From Punica granatum (Eukaryota > Streptophyta > Magnoliopsida > Myrtales > Lythraceae), in NCBI RefSeq assembly GCF_007655135.1, contig NC_045127.1:42977538-43041537 (forward strand): DNA of 64,000 nt, read 5' to 3'. The position numbers were made by a program, and so were the translations under genes. The number at the start of each line of letters is the position of its first letter. Within the stretch, counting starts at the first letter, position 1. This document shows, one piece after another, positions 35,302 through 46,712 of this stretch. The notes under the pieces are model-generated. The model was given only the letters and a program-made list of their open reading frames with translations. It was not told the origin of the DNA and did no database searches.

Positions 35302-36343
35302 TTAATTGCACTTATGGTCTTAAAGGTTTCATGAATGTTTCAAGTTGGTTCAAATAATTTTTTTGATAACTTGTTAGTATATTAAGTTTCAAAACTGTTT
35401 CGATATAATATATTCCGTCAATTCATGATTGACACCGTTAGCAAAATGCCAATGTGATATTATAATAAAAATATTTTAAAATTTTAATTAAAATTTCAAA
35501 CTTTTTAAAATTTCAAAACGATCTAAATTTTTTGAACTTTTTCAATTTTGCCCAAATCCCTCTCTCTCTTCCACTGTTCATCGTCTTCCTTCTCTCCCTA
35601 CTGTTCATCGTCCCCAAACCCCCCTCTCCTTCGAACCGGCGAGTTCCTTGTCCCTCTAACGAAGGATCTCTGAGGCGTACTACTTCTTACTATCAAACTA
35701 CTTTGCCCTAATCGTGGCTGAGGAGGCCGAGGATGGAGGGGACAGCGTTGAGGGCAACCGGGTCAGGGTAGAGCTCAAGGGATCCAAATAAGACTTTGAG
35801 CTTCTGAATCTCCTTGTGGAGCTCAACCTTGGAGTTCGCAAAACGGTCGGGTTGGTCGAGATACTTAAGGGTCTTGAGGTCGAGCACTTCCACGGTGTTA
35901 TGGGATCTCTCTACGGCTTCTAGGAGAGAGAGATCGATGTCGCCGTCGTCGCCCCTCTTTCACTTTGGGTGCAGCAGTCTTTTATCAATATCACTCTCGC
36001 CGTTGGAGGGACAAGGAACTCGCTGGTTCGAAGGAGATGGGGGGGTCTGAGGACGATGAACAGTGGAAGAGAGATAGAGATTGTGGCAAAATTGAAAAAG
36101 TTCAAGAAATTTAAGTCATTTTAAAATTTTAAAAGGTTTGGAGTTTTAATTAAAATTAAAAAAATATTTTTTATTATAATGTTCTTACTATATCAGCATT
36201 TGCTAACGGCGTTAATCATGAATTGACGGAATGTAATATTGAAACGGTTTTGAAACTTAATGTACTAACAAGTTACCAAAAAAACTTTTTGGACCAATTT
36301 AAAATATTCATGAAATCTTTTGGACCACCAGTGCAATTAACCC
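35299..36343. mobile_element. Pack-MULE carrying a CTNNBL1-like gene fragment
   Basis: Terminal inverted repeats of about 345-365 bp (35299-35665 and 36001-36343) start with G(A/G)GTTAATTGCACT. They share CTTGTTAGTA, ATTCCGTCAATTCATGATT and TTCCACTGTTCATCGTC in inverted order. The flanking 9-mers TATATATAT and TACATATAA match at 7 of 9 positions, a weak duplication in low-complexity DNA. The roughly 335-bp centre is unrelated to the arms and holds captured coding sequence. Long arms plus captured host sequence and no transposase define a Pack-MULE. Confidence 0.85.
35700..35950 (-). pseudogene. Captured fragment of beta-catenin-like protein 1 (CTNNBL1)
   Basis: The minus-strand frame reads GDIDLSLLEAVERSHNTVEV, then VLDLKTLK, then DQPDRFANSKVELHKEIQKL and ends NAVPSILGLLSHD before a stop. 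From memory this matches the N-terminal armadillo region of plant CTNNBL1 (Arabidopsis At3g02710-like), a spliceosome-associated protein. Between KTLK and DQPDRF about 20 residues expected in the parent are missing, so the copy is internally deleted. It has no start codon or downstream exons of its own. It lies wholly between the inverted repeats of the Pack-MULE. Confidence 0.75.
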
Positions 36344-38769
36344 TACATATAAATATAAACAAAAATCATTTGATATCCTGATACAGGTGATAAATAAATA
36401 AATTAGCAGGTATTGTGTGTTAGACTTGGGCCAAGGCCCACTTGACAAGGCCAAGCCCATGGGCCGACATCATCAAATTAATCAAAGGCGGGACTAGAAT
36501 CGTCAACTTGTTTCTTCTATCAATTAATTAATTCCTTCTAAAAGATTCTTATGTTCTTGAAAAGTTTTAAAAATAAAAATAAATTTATATATATGTTGCT
36601 ATTGCTTAGACACTATAAGAGTCGTACCGGCGCTATGCGCAGTGTTATGTCAATGTTTTTGGTAATCTTCACATAAATGTTATTGTGATCATTAAAAATA
36701 TATAATAATGTAATAAGCCATTTTACTAAAGCGAGAGAAATCATATGGTTAATAGAAAAAGTTAATTGATGAAATCAATTAAGAAAAATTAAAAAAGGAG
36801 TAATTTAATGTATTAGTGAGAGGGAAAGAAACTGGAAAGTGTAGGAGAGAGAGAGAGAGCAAATGTGTGAGAGAGAATACATGAAATTCAATATTAGTTC
36901 ATATATTAATATACTATAGAAATTAAATGATAGTTAATATTATAACTAATAATAATTATGAAATATTCAAAGAAGTATGAAAGAATATTTCAAATTTTCG
37001 ATCGCTTATTGTCATTTCATTAATATATTCAAAATTTTAAGAAAATAAAAAATCATTTATAATTTCATATAAGTGTGTATATATGTAGAATCATTTATGA
37101 TTACATGAATGTGTATATATCTATATATAAAGTTGACAATGCCCTAATAAATAGGGATAAAAGGGAAACCCATTACTAATTTATATGTTAATATACTATA
37201 TAAATTTAATGATAATAATTAGTATCATAATTAGTAAAAAATGTTAATATAAAGAAAATATTCAAAGAAGTATACAAAATATTTCAAACTTTTGATTACG
37301 TCTTTTCATTTCATTAATAAGTATATATATTTAAAATTTGAAGAAAATAAAGAATTATTAATGATTATATAATATACATGTAAAATTAATTTAAATTAAT
37401 TTAAATATTATAGCTAATCTTATAAAATCTCAATTAAGTAAATTGCTCATTCAGGTAATTAGGCCATTTTATCTAGCTAAAAGTATTCAAATTTATAAAA
37501 CTTATGTTAATATAAAGAAAATATTCAATGAAGTATAAAAAAAATATTTCAAACTTTTGATTACTTCTTTCCATTTCATTAATAAGTAGATATATTCAAA
37601 ATTTGAGGAACATAAAGAATTATTCATGATTACATAATATAAATGTAAAATTAATTTAATTTTTTTTAATTATTATAGCTAATCTTATAAAATCTCAATT
37701 AAGTAAATTTCTCATTCAAGTGATTAGGTCATTTTACCTATCCAAAATTATTCAAATTTATAAAACTTAAAGTTATAAAATTAGCACAAATAAATAATGA
37801 AATTTAAGTTTTGATCAATTCTAGAGAGTTTATACTTTCATCAAATAAAACTATTGATTTAATATGAAAATATTGAAATATATTGAATTAATTTTGTTCG
37901 AGACTAAGTTGATAATTGCAATGATGTATGTATTATATGAATTCCTTACTTGAAATTTATATATATATATATATATATATTCTTCTATTAGAAGTCTAAA
38001 GTAACCGCATCAATGTTTTTACAATATAAAAAAGAACTTTGACATATTAATATAAACTATAAATTTGTACCAATTATTGTTTTCATATTTAAATTTTTAT
38101 AATGATTTTTTAAATAAAATTCGTTTAAGGGACGGTCCCATGGACTAGTAGTATGTACATAGATATATATATATACTTGATTTGTTAATCAATACAGCTC
38201 TAATACGCCATATAATTTGAGATTACTTATATAATTATAAAATTATATTTTTTCTGGATAAGTGGAAAATATATTTTAATTATAGTACTGTTTATTATAG
38301 TTATATAATTTGAGATTACTTATATAATTATAAAAATACATTTGTTTTGGATAAGTAGAAAATATATTTTCATTATAGTACTATATATTATAGTTATATA
38401 CACCACTAATTCTATAAACTTATAGTTCATTAAGATAAAAAAAATTGAAAATAAGGAAGCCACAAGAAATTGTTTTCATATAAAAAAAATTGATGAAGTA
38501 AATATATGAATTAAATATCCGTGATACATTACCATAATGTATTAACGATCAATCATATATATATATATATATACACACTAGAGTTTTCACCCGTGCTTCA
38601 CACAATTTAGTTGGATAAACTAAAATTGTGGGTTTAAAGAAATTAAAGAAAAGTTAGGGGCTCCACATTATGTTCATTTAAATTTTTGATATAAAAGTTA
38701 ACAAATAATTATTGCTCAACGTCCGAGTATCAACTAATTCTTTTATTGATCTCAACAAGAGCTTTTCTT
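36344..38769. other. AT-rich intergenic DNA with local tandem repeats
   Basis: Two tandem units of about 263 bp start at 37241 and 37504 (both begin ATGTTAATATAAAGAAAATA), with a diverged third copy near 36950. A two-unit 94-bp repeat starts near 38210 and 38303. Near 38130-38149 is GGGACGGTCCC followed by CTAG-T, resembling a Helitron 3' end. (AT)n tracts lie near 37960-37980 and 38557-38572. No gene is supported. Confidence 0.5.
37241..37770. repeat. Two tandem 263-bp repeats
   Basis: The units share the order ATTCAA(A/T)GAAGTAT, TTTCAAACTTTTGATTAC, ATAGCTAATCTTATAAAATC and CTCAATTAAGTAAATT. They are AT-rich and non-coding. The spacing is 263 bp, with a few indels. Confidence 0.7.
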
Positions 38770-39580
38770 AAAAGTCCCAATCTAAGTGTCTTCTTACTCA
38801 CTTGAATATATCGTCCTCACTCTCTGCCAAGGACGGATTCATAATTTGGGTCAAGATGACTCATGTCATTTCCTCGAGGGGTTTCTTTCCCTATAATTAG
38901 TTAATTGGGTTCATAGGACTCCATCGATTTATTCATTTGATCCAACTCTGAATTTATTTCATTTTCTTTCTCGCTAAGAATTCAAATAAGGTTTCGAACC
39001 ATTCCAGTATGAATGAAATATTCTCAGAATTTTCTATTGACACGACATGCTTTGTTCCATTCATTCCTTTCAGGATCAACCGTGTGGTCTTACAAACTCT
39101 ACCGGGGATAGAAAAAACAAATCCGTTACTTGTCAAAATTAAGGGATGAATCCCAGTAATTACATTGAAAATTGAAGAATGATATGTAAAATTTTCGAAA
39201 GTATCAAAATTTTGGAGAGTAATCTTCCTCAATCCTCTTTGTTCCCTACCTTCGGACGAAACAAATAATTAGCCGACGGCTCCTGCGCGGATTATACTAG
39301 AAAAAGGTTTAAACTTTTGGATGACCAAGGGAATGACGATAACTATATACTCAGTTGACAAGTGAAAAAGGAATCTACTGGAGATAATGAGCCAATCATG
39401 CTATGTGGGTTTCAGGAAAATCATAAACTGGTTATGGACCAAAGTGATGAGTTTTCTAGGGTTCATCGATTATTCGGATATATGTTCGCAGCTGACATTG
39501 TTGCTAATTTCCGATGCTTACACGATAAATTGTACAAAACTCCGTCAAAGTAACACGAGTCACGACACTTTTTGGATATA
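38770..39580. repeat. Duplicated block, copy 1 (3' side of the lipase gene)
   Basis: Segments 38790-38830 and 39345-39580 align with 43447-43500 and 43610-43845 on the other side of the lipase gene, in direct orientation. Shared phrases include AGTCCCAATCTA, CGTCCTCACTC, AAAAGGAATCT and GATGAGTTT. Copy 1 carries about 470 bp of extra sequence at 38830-39300, including an uninterrupted minus-strand open frame at 38954-39232 that I do not recognise. Confidence 0.55.
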
Positions 39581-40160
39581 TCAAAGAAAACTAAGTAGCA
39601 AAAAGAAGAGAAATGGAATTTGGTGTAGCGACACTCACCCATACCTCAGTTTCACTTCTCCGATTCCTTACTAGCAACAATTATGCACAAATGGATCATA
39701 CATGAAGATTATTCATCTGATCTCAGAAGTGGTTGAGGACCTCATCACAAGGAGAGGCTGCTGTTTCCCGGCCCTACATCGCTTGGTCAGAGATATCCCG
39801 GCCGGATAGCTTATCAACAGATCGGGAGAATTGAGATTTCCGTCCATCTTCTCACTTACAAGAATGGAATTCCCGTTTTGATATTCTTTTCTTTTTTCTT
39901 TTTTTTTTTCCCGCTCGGTGCATACGTTCTCGAATTGATTCCTAATGGCTTATGTCCAATTCTGTAAAAGGAGACATTGATGAGCTTCTTTGCTCCGTCT
40001 TTGTACCGTGTAATATATTCCTTTTGGCTCTGGAAGCTTCACACGAAAGATTGCATTATCCTTTCGCTGTACTTGATACAATCCGAACGGTCGATACAGA
40101 TTGCTGAAATGCTTATCATATACATGGGACTGATCATTATACATAATCCCGTTTAGGATC
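39581..40160. other. Intergenic DNA, probable 3' untranslated region of the lipase gene
   Basis: This lies directly after the lipase stop codon on the minus strand. The part nearest 40160 probably belongs to the 3' UTR. A T-tract lies at 39898-39909. No further gene is seen. Confidence 0.4.
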
Positions 40161-42754
40161 TTAAACGCCTGTCGTTACTTCTGTAGTCTTGAACTGCACG
40201 ATGTCGAAATTTTTCTCGTGGCTCCAAGAATGCGGGGAAGGTGAAGCAAGCAGGGGCCATAATTGATTACTCTGCCTTCCTGCTCTATTCATGACCATCT
40301 TCAGTTTCCTCTGCTCTCTCAGGACTCCGTTGAGGGCCTTTAGGTAGTTGCTTGAGTCATGGTCCCGGAGGATAGCACCTTCGGATCCATACGCCGAAGG
40401 GTCGCTCAGGGTATCTAAGGGATGGGGGCGGTTGATGAAGGCTCTCACAGCCTTCGGAGAGAAGCCGCATTTTTCCTTGTCCAGAGCATAGAGGGCACTC
40501 CCGGACGGAAGTAGTGGGTGCGGCGGTGAGGTCTTCTCGTCTGGTTGGAGAATAAATAGCTTGCCCATTGGAGAGTATAACAGTTTCTGCAACAAAAAGG
40601 TTGTGTCTCAGCTTAAGCCCATTTAGACAAATCACTGATCCCGACGAAAGAACGCATGATATAATGGATCAGAGACGTACATTTCTATTTAGGCAAGGGT
40701 GCGATCTGAAGGACCCGTTTAGACGCTTGAGGAGGACTGCAACTTGCCCGGGGTAACTGCAGGAGAAGGCTCGAGGGACAATATCTCGGTGCATGATTAC
40801 ACAGTGAATGATGTTTTCATCCACTCCTAACTGATTGAGGATCTTTTCACCTCCACAGAGTATGAAGGGCGACCCGAAAGTGACAACAGGTCGAAGATTA
40901 TACGGCGTCACGACTTTTCTGGTGAGTAGCATCAAATTGACTAGAAGGGCAAGGCTTCCTCCTAGAGAATGCCCAGCAAACTGAAACTTTGCACGCACGC
41001 CGTATTTATCCATGTGGCTGATTATTTCTGGCAGGAATTGGTCGTATATTCCTTTCGCGGCCTCATAAATCCCTCTGTGAACTATCCCTTCCGTTTCCTG
41101 CTCAATGGTCATTAGTAGTTAGTACGAGAGTGCTTGATTTCAATTACGGCATTGTTCGAATTAGATTTTTGAGAATGCTCACTAGTTAACATACCTCAAA
41201 TCTGGTCGGCTCGAAAAGAAGGTTAGCCTGCCATGAAGCCAATGAATCTGATCCCTGAGGATAAAAAGACAGAATCAGCTATATTAAGCTTGAGTTCGTC
41301 GTTTTGAATTCAGAATTTCTCGGGCAAACAATAGTCGTCGGTTTATTGTTGATTAAATGTCTGTGTTGGTGTCGGTATCTTCTAGCGAACGTGAGTTCGA
41401 ATCGAGGTCGAGGAGGATAGTACTACCTGAATAACAAAATATCGAGTGTATGTGCTCAAGTCGTCGCAAATGAACCACTCGCAGGGAGACGAGTGCAACG
41501 ACTGCAAGTCCTGAGCTGCCTCTTGCTTTTCCTTCTCTCCTGCTGCAACCATTGCAGTCATTGTCGATGCCGCCATTTTAGCTGCTACTTCGGACTTATA
41601 CATGCATGGCGATTTCCTTCCCTCCTCGTCCGTTTGGTCGCCAACTCTGCAGGGATCTGATTCATCGCCTTCCAGTTGCTTCTCGTGTCCGAGGGATAAA
41701 AAGTTCTTAGCTCGGGATTGGACATAAGACGCGGCAGAAGCAGCAATATCGTAAGCAACAGAGGGATGGATCCGGCGTTTCTGATCAGCCTTCTCAGAGC
41801 CGGAATCATTTGCTGTTTCAGCTGGAGCTGGTACACGAGTCGAATCCTGATCAAACTTTGCCTTAATCGCGGCTGCCTCGGCTTTCTTCTCGATGGAGGA
41901 TGTCACGAATCTGAGCCCGAAGATTCTCCTCAAGTCCTCAGCCTGAAAGCACAAAGAAATTATAATGCACATATTTCAGAAACAACCAGCTACCATGAAC
42001 ATTCGTCACCATCAAGTCAGGATGAATGAAAACTTGTTCCAGGACGACGTACCCGAATCGTTGGTATCACGTAGGCGATATTGGACAAGAAAGCAAGCTG
42101 CGAGAATTGTTTAGTATCCGGTAAAGGTACTTTATCCAAGAACTTGGAGAAAGATTCACGGTCGTATTCTGCTTCACCATCTTCTTCATCCGAGCTATAA
42201 ACAACTCCGCAACCACCCTCATCATCACCATCGTTAGCCCCACCGCATTGATCACCAGCTTCATCTAGGACGAAGGCAGCATTTCCATCCCCGCCCTTCA
42301 TCTGCTGCCGTTTGCTCCAATGACTTCTGACCTCTAGCAGCCTCTCCACCCAATTCGCTCTCTTTATCTCCTTCTCCGGCTCATCCATCGTCTCCTGGCA
42401 GTTCTCCTCTGCGACGACATCCACATCGTCGCCCTCCCCTAAGCTCATATCCTTGCTTGTCTCCGGGTCGTAGAGGAAAGAACGCAGCGAGTTTGGTATG
42501 ATGGAAGCGGAGATCGGGTAAGGGAGGGCTCCAGCAGACCGGCTGTATTTTAGTTTCGGCCAGGTCGAGGGGGCTCGCGTCCGGTTCATCGAGCAAGAGA
42601 TGTGATTATCGGAGTAAGACCTTCGAAGAACTGCTCCGCTCCGAAGGTCGTTTGCAGACTGCGACCTGCGAATAAGGCCATTGGGTTCTCTCCCGATATC
42701 GGCCTTCCTCGCGGCGGCTGGCGAGGAGAGAATGGCCACACTATTGCATGCCAT
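40161..42754 (-). CDS. Plastid lipase, class 3 (PLIP-type phospholipase A1)
   Basis: Five coding exons join in frame with GT-AG introns: 42754-42053, 41942-41427, 41254-41195, 41097-40681 and 40586-40161. The total of 2121 nt gives 706 residues, close to the PLIP1 family length. The ATG at 42754 gives [11 protein letters not shown]; the codons further upstream start from TTG, not ATG. The N-terminal 200 residues have a Ser/Arg-rich transit-like start and the family motif RRSYSDNH. The lipase core has GHSLGG with nucleophile Ser470, HRDIVPRAF with likely Asp531, and a candidate His641 in LRDHDSSNY. Known PLIPs hydrolyse sn-1 acyl chains of plastid phosphatidylglycerol or galactolipids, releasing polyunsaturated fatty acids for oil or jasmonate synthesis. 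Which PLIP subtype this is cannot be settled by eye. Confidence 0.9.
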
Positions 42755-43446
42755 GTCAAGCTCTATATATCTATTTCTGATCTCCCTCCTGTCTCCTGCT
42801 AGCAAGAAGAAAGGTGTCGCCGAACATTATAAGGACATCATTGGACGGAACTACCTCGTTTGCAACGTACGTGGTCGTTATGACTATGATGAAAAAGTCT
42901 TAATTACCAAAGAAAATCAAATTCCTCAAATTATGTATTCTTATCATTTACGAAAAAAAAAGTGGAGATGTCGTTAACTACGAGGTCTCATTGAGTGAGA
43001 GTTCTAGACACGAACTCAGTCATTTCTCCCTGTGGATTAATTCTAAGCGTGGCAACTCGTGACTATAGAACCAAGCCGAACACTCAAATGACGAACTATT
43101 AGTCTCAGCTAATAAGTTGAGAACAACTCGTGTTTTCACTGAAAACGTATTATATTATTGTGTAGAAGCAAGTAGGAGAACTAACACATCGTGTCCCTTG
43201 ACTTGGCCACCATGGCTAATACAACCAAACACTTTCAGGTAAGTAATACACAATCAAACATTTTCGTATAGCTAGGACGATTCTAGGGCATCATTTAACA
43301 CGAGTGTTGCTCGGCTACGTGCAGACCACAATTTGAACCACAATTCAAACGGAACAGGAAGGTCGAGAAGACGGTGTTTGTCATGTACCTGAAATGGAAA
43401 AGGATGTTGCCTTGTTGATCACAACAACAGGCCTTGGGGCTTACAG
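42755..43446 (-). promoter_or_regulatory. Upstream region of the lipase gene
   Basis: The proximal promoter and leader of the lipase gene should lie here on the minus strand. The nearest TATATATAG at about 42764-42772 is too close to the ATG to be the core TATA box. I see no other convincing motif. Confidence 0.3.
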
Positions 43447-43845
43447 TCCCAATCTAGGCATCTTCTTCCACCCGCGCTTGAATGTTTCCGTCCTCACTCA
43501 CTACCTTCCAAGGATACATAAAAAGGGTAAAACAAAAAAATAATATTCATACCGAGAAAAGATAATAAAAGAAACCCGGAATATACAAACATTTGAATGG
43601 CCAAATAACGGCATGGAAAAGGAATCTGTTGGAGAATAATTGACCCATCCATGCTCTGTCTGACTGTGGAATTGTAATTAGCAAACGATCGATAGATACT
43701 GCAATGATGAGTTTCCTAGGATTCGTCGCGGTCCGGATATGTGCTTGGAGCCGACATTATCGTTGCTTCTGTGATGGACATAAACCAGACCGCGCGAATG
43801 CTTTGTCAAAACCTCACGATGGTATTTGGACAGATCGTAGGATAC
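43447..43845. repeat. Duplicated block, copy 2 (5' side of the lipase gene)
   Basis: It aligns in direct orientation with 38790-38830 plus 39345-39580. The two copies bracket the lipase gene about 4.3-4.7 kb apart. No coding sequence is recognised in the shared part. Confidence 0.55.
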
Positions 43846-45649
43846 CAAATAACAATAATATGATGATCATATATAAATATATATACATATGTGTGTGTCC
43901 ATTGTGTACGTATATATAAGACGTTAGGTTTATTTAAATGGTGAGGAACTGAATTTCAAGTACGGCATTTAAAGCTATGGGAACTAAGAAGGATGAGAGA
44001 CATTAGTACTGATCAGCTGTAAGGTCTCGTTGCGAGAGGACAGATTGCATGTGCCCCAGGTGGAAAGCAGAAGCAGTTGCTATATATTAACTACTCATCC
44101 TCTCTTGCTTTTTGCTAATTATTGTGATCTTGGAATTCATGCCACTTATCGCGGTATCGATAATTATTGTATTACTTTTTCCTTTACATTCTGAAACCGT
44201 TGATCAACTTAAAAGTGGTGGTCCATGAGTACTTTAAATTTAAACTAATCCAAAGACTACCATCACCAAGCGATTAATTATCGGTTAAAGTGACTATCAC
44301 AATTACCTATACGGTAATCAATCTTTCTTTGAGCACAACAAAAATACCGATGACCTCTACTGGCAAATGTGGAATCATGTATAATGATTGATCGTTCCGG
44401 AGCATTAACATTTAAAGGGAATGGGTATATTGAGTAATAAACAAATAAACAAACCAAATCGTATCTAATAAAGTTAACCATTAATAGCAGAGATGAATTC
44501 ACGAGATGGGCAAAATCATGCAATGGAGCTCAACCATTAATGTGAACTTTGCCGTGAATGGCACAATACCTTATAATATTTACAGCGGAGGACCTGATTG
44601 CAGATTTTGTGCCCGGATCCCGGATTGAGCTGATCATCGGTCGAGGTCAAAATGCATAAGACATCAAAAGCTAGCAAAGCAGCTCTCTCGACGAGAGCAA
44701 GCCGAATGCGCCTCCGAGCTCACGAAATGGATCCAAACCGAAACTTCGATCTGCACTCGGGCTGGTCATGCGCGACGTCTGAGAGGAGTGTAGTTGCTTT
44801 CTTGGTCGAATGCCATTACAATTGTATCACCGGCAGAGAGATCATGAATTTGTCAACATCACACCCACACACTCTCTCCCCCTGACCCCTCTTTCTCTCC
44901 CTCTCGCTCTATGTTGGTGAAGTCTCGTTTAGGTATGGGGAGATCCGACTTTTACTATTCGTGTGTCCTTTGATGTTTTTTTCCCCTATAAATGGGAGTC
45001 CTGAAGTTACCATACACACACACATATATATGTATGTATGTGTGTATGTATACATGTGTATGTCCTGGGGGGAGAACCGAGCAGGGAGAGGGGCAGGATC
45101 TCTGGTGGCGAGTGCTTAAGAGAATCTATTCACGTGAACATTGAGACTCGCCACTTGTTAAAACATATATTATTTGCATTGACATTATTGCCCCCATTCT
45201 CTTTTTTATTTTTATTTTTTTTTTGTATGAACCATAATATCTAAAAGTTCAATTAGAACTCTTTTTTTGAATTCATTTTTTCGATCGTATAAATTGTGTA
45301 CGAGTATAATAAGGAAAAAAGAAGAGGATATCTGTAATAAGGAAAAAAGAACAGTATTGTGATTTCATTTCCTTAAAGTTTTTGCTCCCCCCACAACAAG
45401 TTTATTATAGCACCGTGATGATTCAAATAATTTGCATTTCACTTGCACGTCGGATGGAATTATTATTAATGATAAAAGTTTGTATTTTTTTACTGAAACA
45501 AATTGTATATTTTATTATTTAATTAAATCTTTAAAAATATTAATTAATTTATAAATAATAAATTCTTTAATAATTTTCAAGTTAACGATGAACAGAGAAT
45601 ATTTCATCATATTGAGTTAACTTAATTAGACACTTTAAGTTTATTTACA
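43846..45649. other. Intergenic DNA with microsatellites
   Basis: Mixed (CA)n, (TA)n and (GTAT)n repeats lie at 45014-45060. A CT-rich tract is at 44872-44910. Short open frames at 44278-44885 have no recognisable domain. No gene is supported. Confidence 0.5.
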
Positions 45650-45654
45650 TAAAG

Positions 45655-46058
45655 AAAAAACTTTTTTTTTGGGTGAAAACGTGAAATACGGGGCCAGGCC
45701 CTAGATATTAAAAATAAACTCAAGTAATACAAAATCAAGGCGTAGAGACCCCGGATAAATCAGCAAGTAGCAGAAAGCTAAGCCCAATAGGACAAAGACT
45801 CAATCTGTGAACTCCTACAGAGGAGAAGGCATAATTCGAAAGCCAGTCCGCACAATAAGTATGCCGCAAGACAACCATCCAATTCCATGGAAGATAATTG
45901 CGAATATCTCGTGGTAGAGAACTACTCCAGCCACTAGCAAGTCGACTCGAAGATAACGACTGGATTACTACTCGTGAATCCATCTCAGGAATAATTTTAC
46001 AATGACGGCATTCCCATACCATGTCAAGCCTAGAACGAAAATCCGATAGCTCAACCAT
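45655..46058 (-). pseudogene. 5'-truncated LINE relic, RNase H-like end
   Basis: The minus-strand frame contains EMDSRVVIQSLSSSRLASGW, YLPWNWMVVLRHTY and CADWLSNYAF, ending SFLLLADLSGVSTP. This is the C-terminal half of the plant LINE RVT_3 domain. The expected REANQ-type link before CADWL is partly lost. A T tract on the plus strand at 45662-45670 is the likely poly-A tail. Only about 400 bp of a LINE remains. Confidence 0.75.
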
Positions 46059-46712
46059 AAAATATGTGGCATAAATTTATATATTTTATTGATAAAATTA
46101 GTAATGGGACTTGTTTTACTTTTTTTTTTATTTTGTTTTCTTTATATTCTTATCGATTCGATGTATCTCCGTTGGAATTGAAAGTGAAAATAAAATATAA
46201 TTTCCCATGTAATGTAATTAATCAAACGACAACGGGTCTTATCGAAGGCAAGGTGCCCCGAGGCATGAGCATGAGGGCAAATTTGGCAGCTTAAGGGAGC
46301 TGAAGAGACTGACAGATATTTTATGGATGCAGAGAGAGGCAGCAAAAAGGAGAAGGGAAACGTGGGGAATAATAGAGGGGAGGGGAAAGGCAAATTGGTA
46401 ATTCAACGTGGGTCGAGGGGAGAGGCCAAGTGTGTGGCTGCATGAGGTGAAGCAGCCGGTGGAGGCGGCGGCGCGGTCCATGTTTCAGGGCAGGGCGGCG
46501 GTGCTGATTGCTGATTCCTGCCTGCTTCCCCCTTTAAATTCCTGCGTGCGCCGTGTCGTATTTTTCGTCCTCCTTTTTTTTTTGTCCTCTCTTTATTTAT
46601 TTTCTTTTTTTTTGGTGAATTATTTTTTTTCTTTTTAAAGACGAGAGGCTGGACGTACCAAAGATTTGGTGTGATTCCTGAGAGAACAAATTATAAGGTA
46701 TAGTTTTTTCTT
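46059..46712. other. Intergenic DNA with a GC-rich patch
   Basis: A GC-rich patch at 46430-46560 (GGAGGCGGCGGCGCGG) is followed by long T-tracts at 46570-46635. No gene family is recognised on either strand. Confidence 0.4.
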
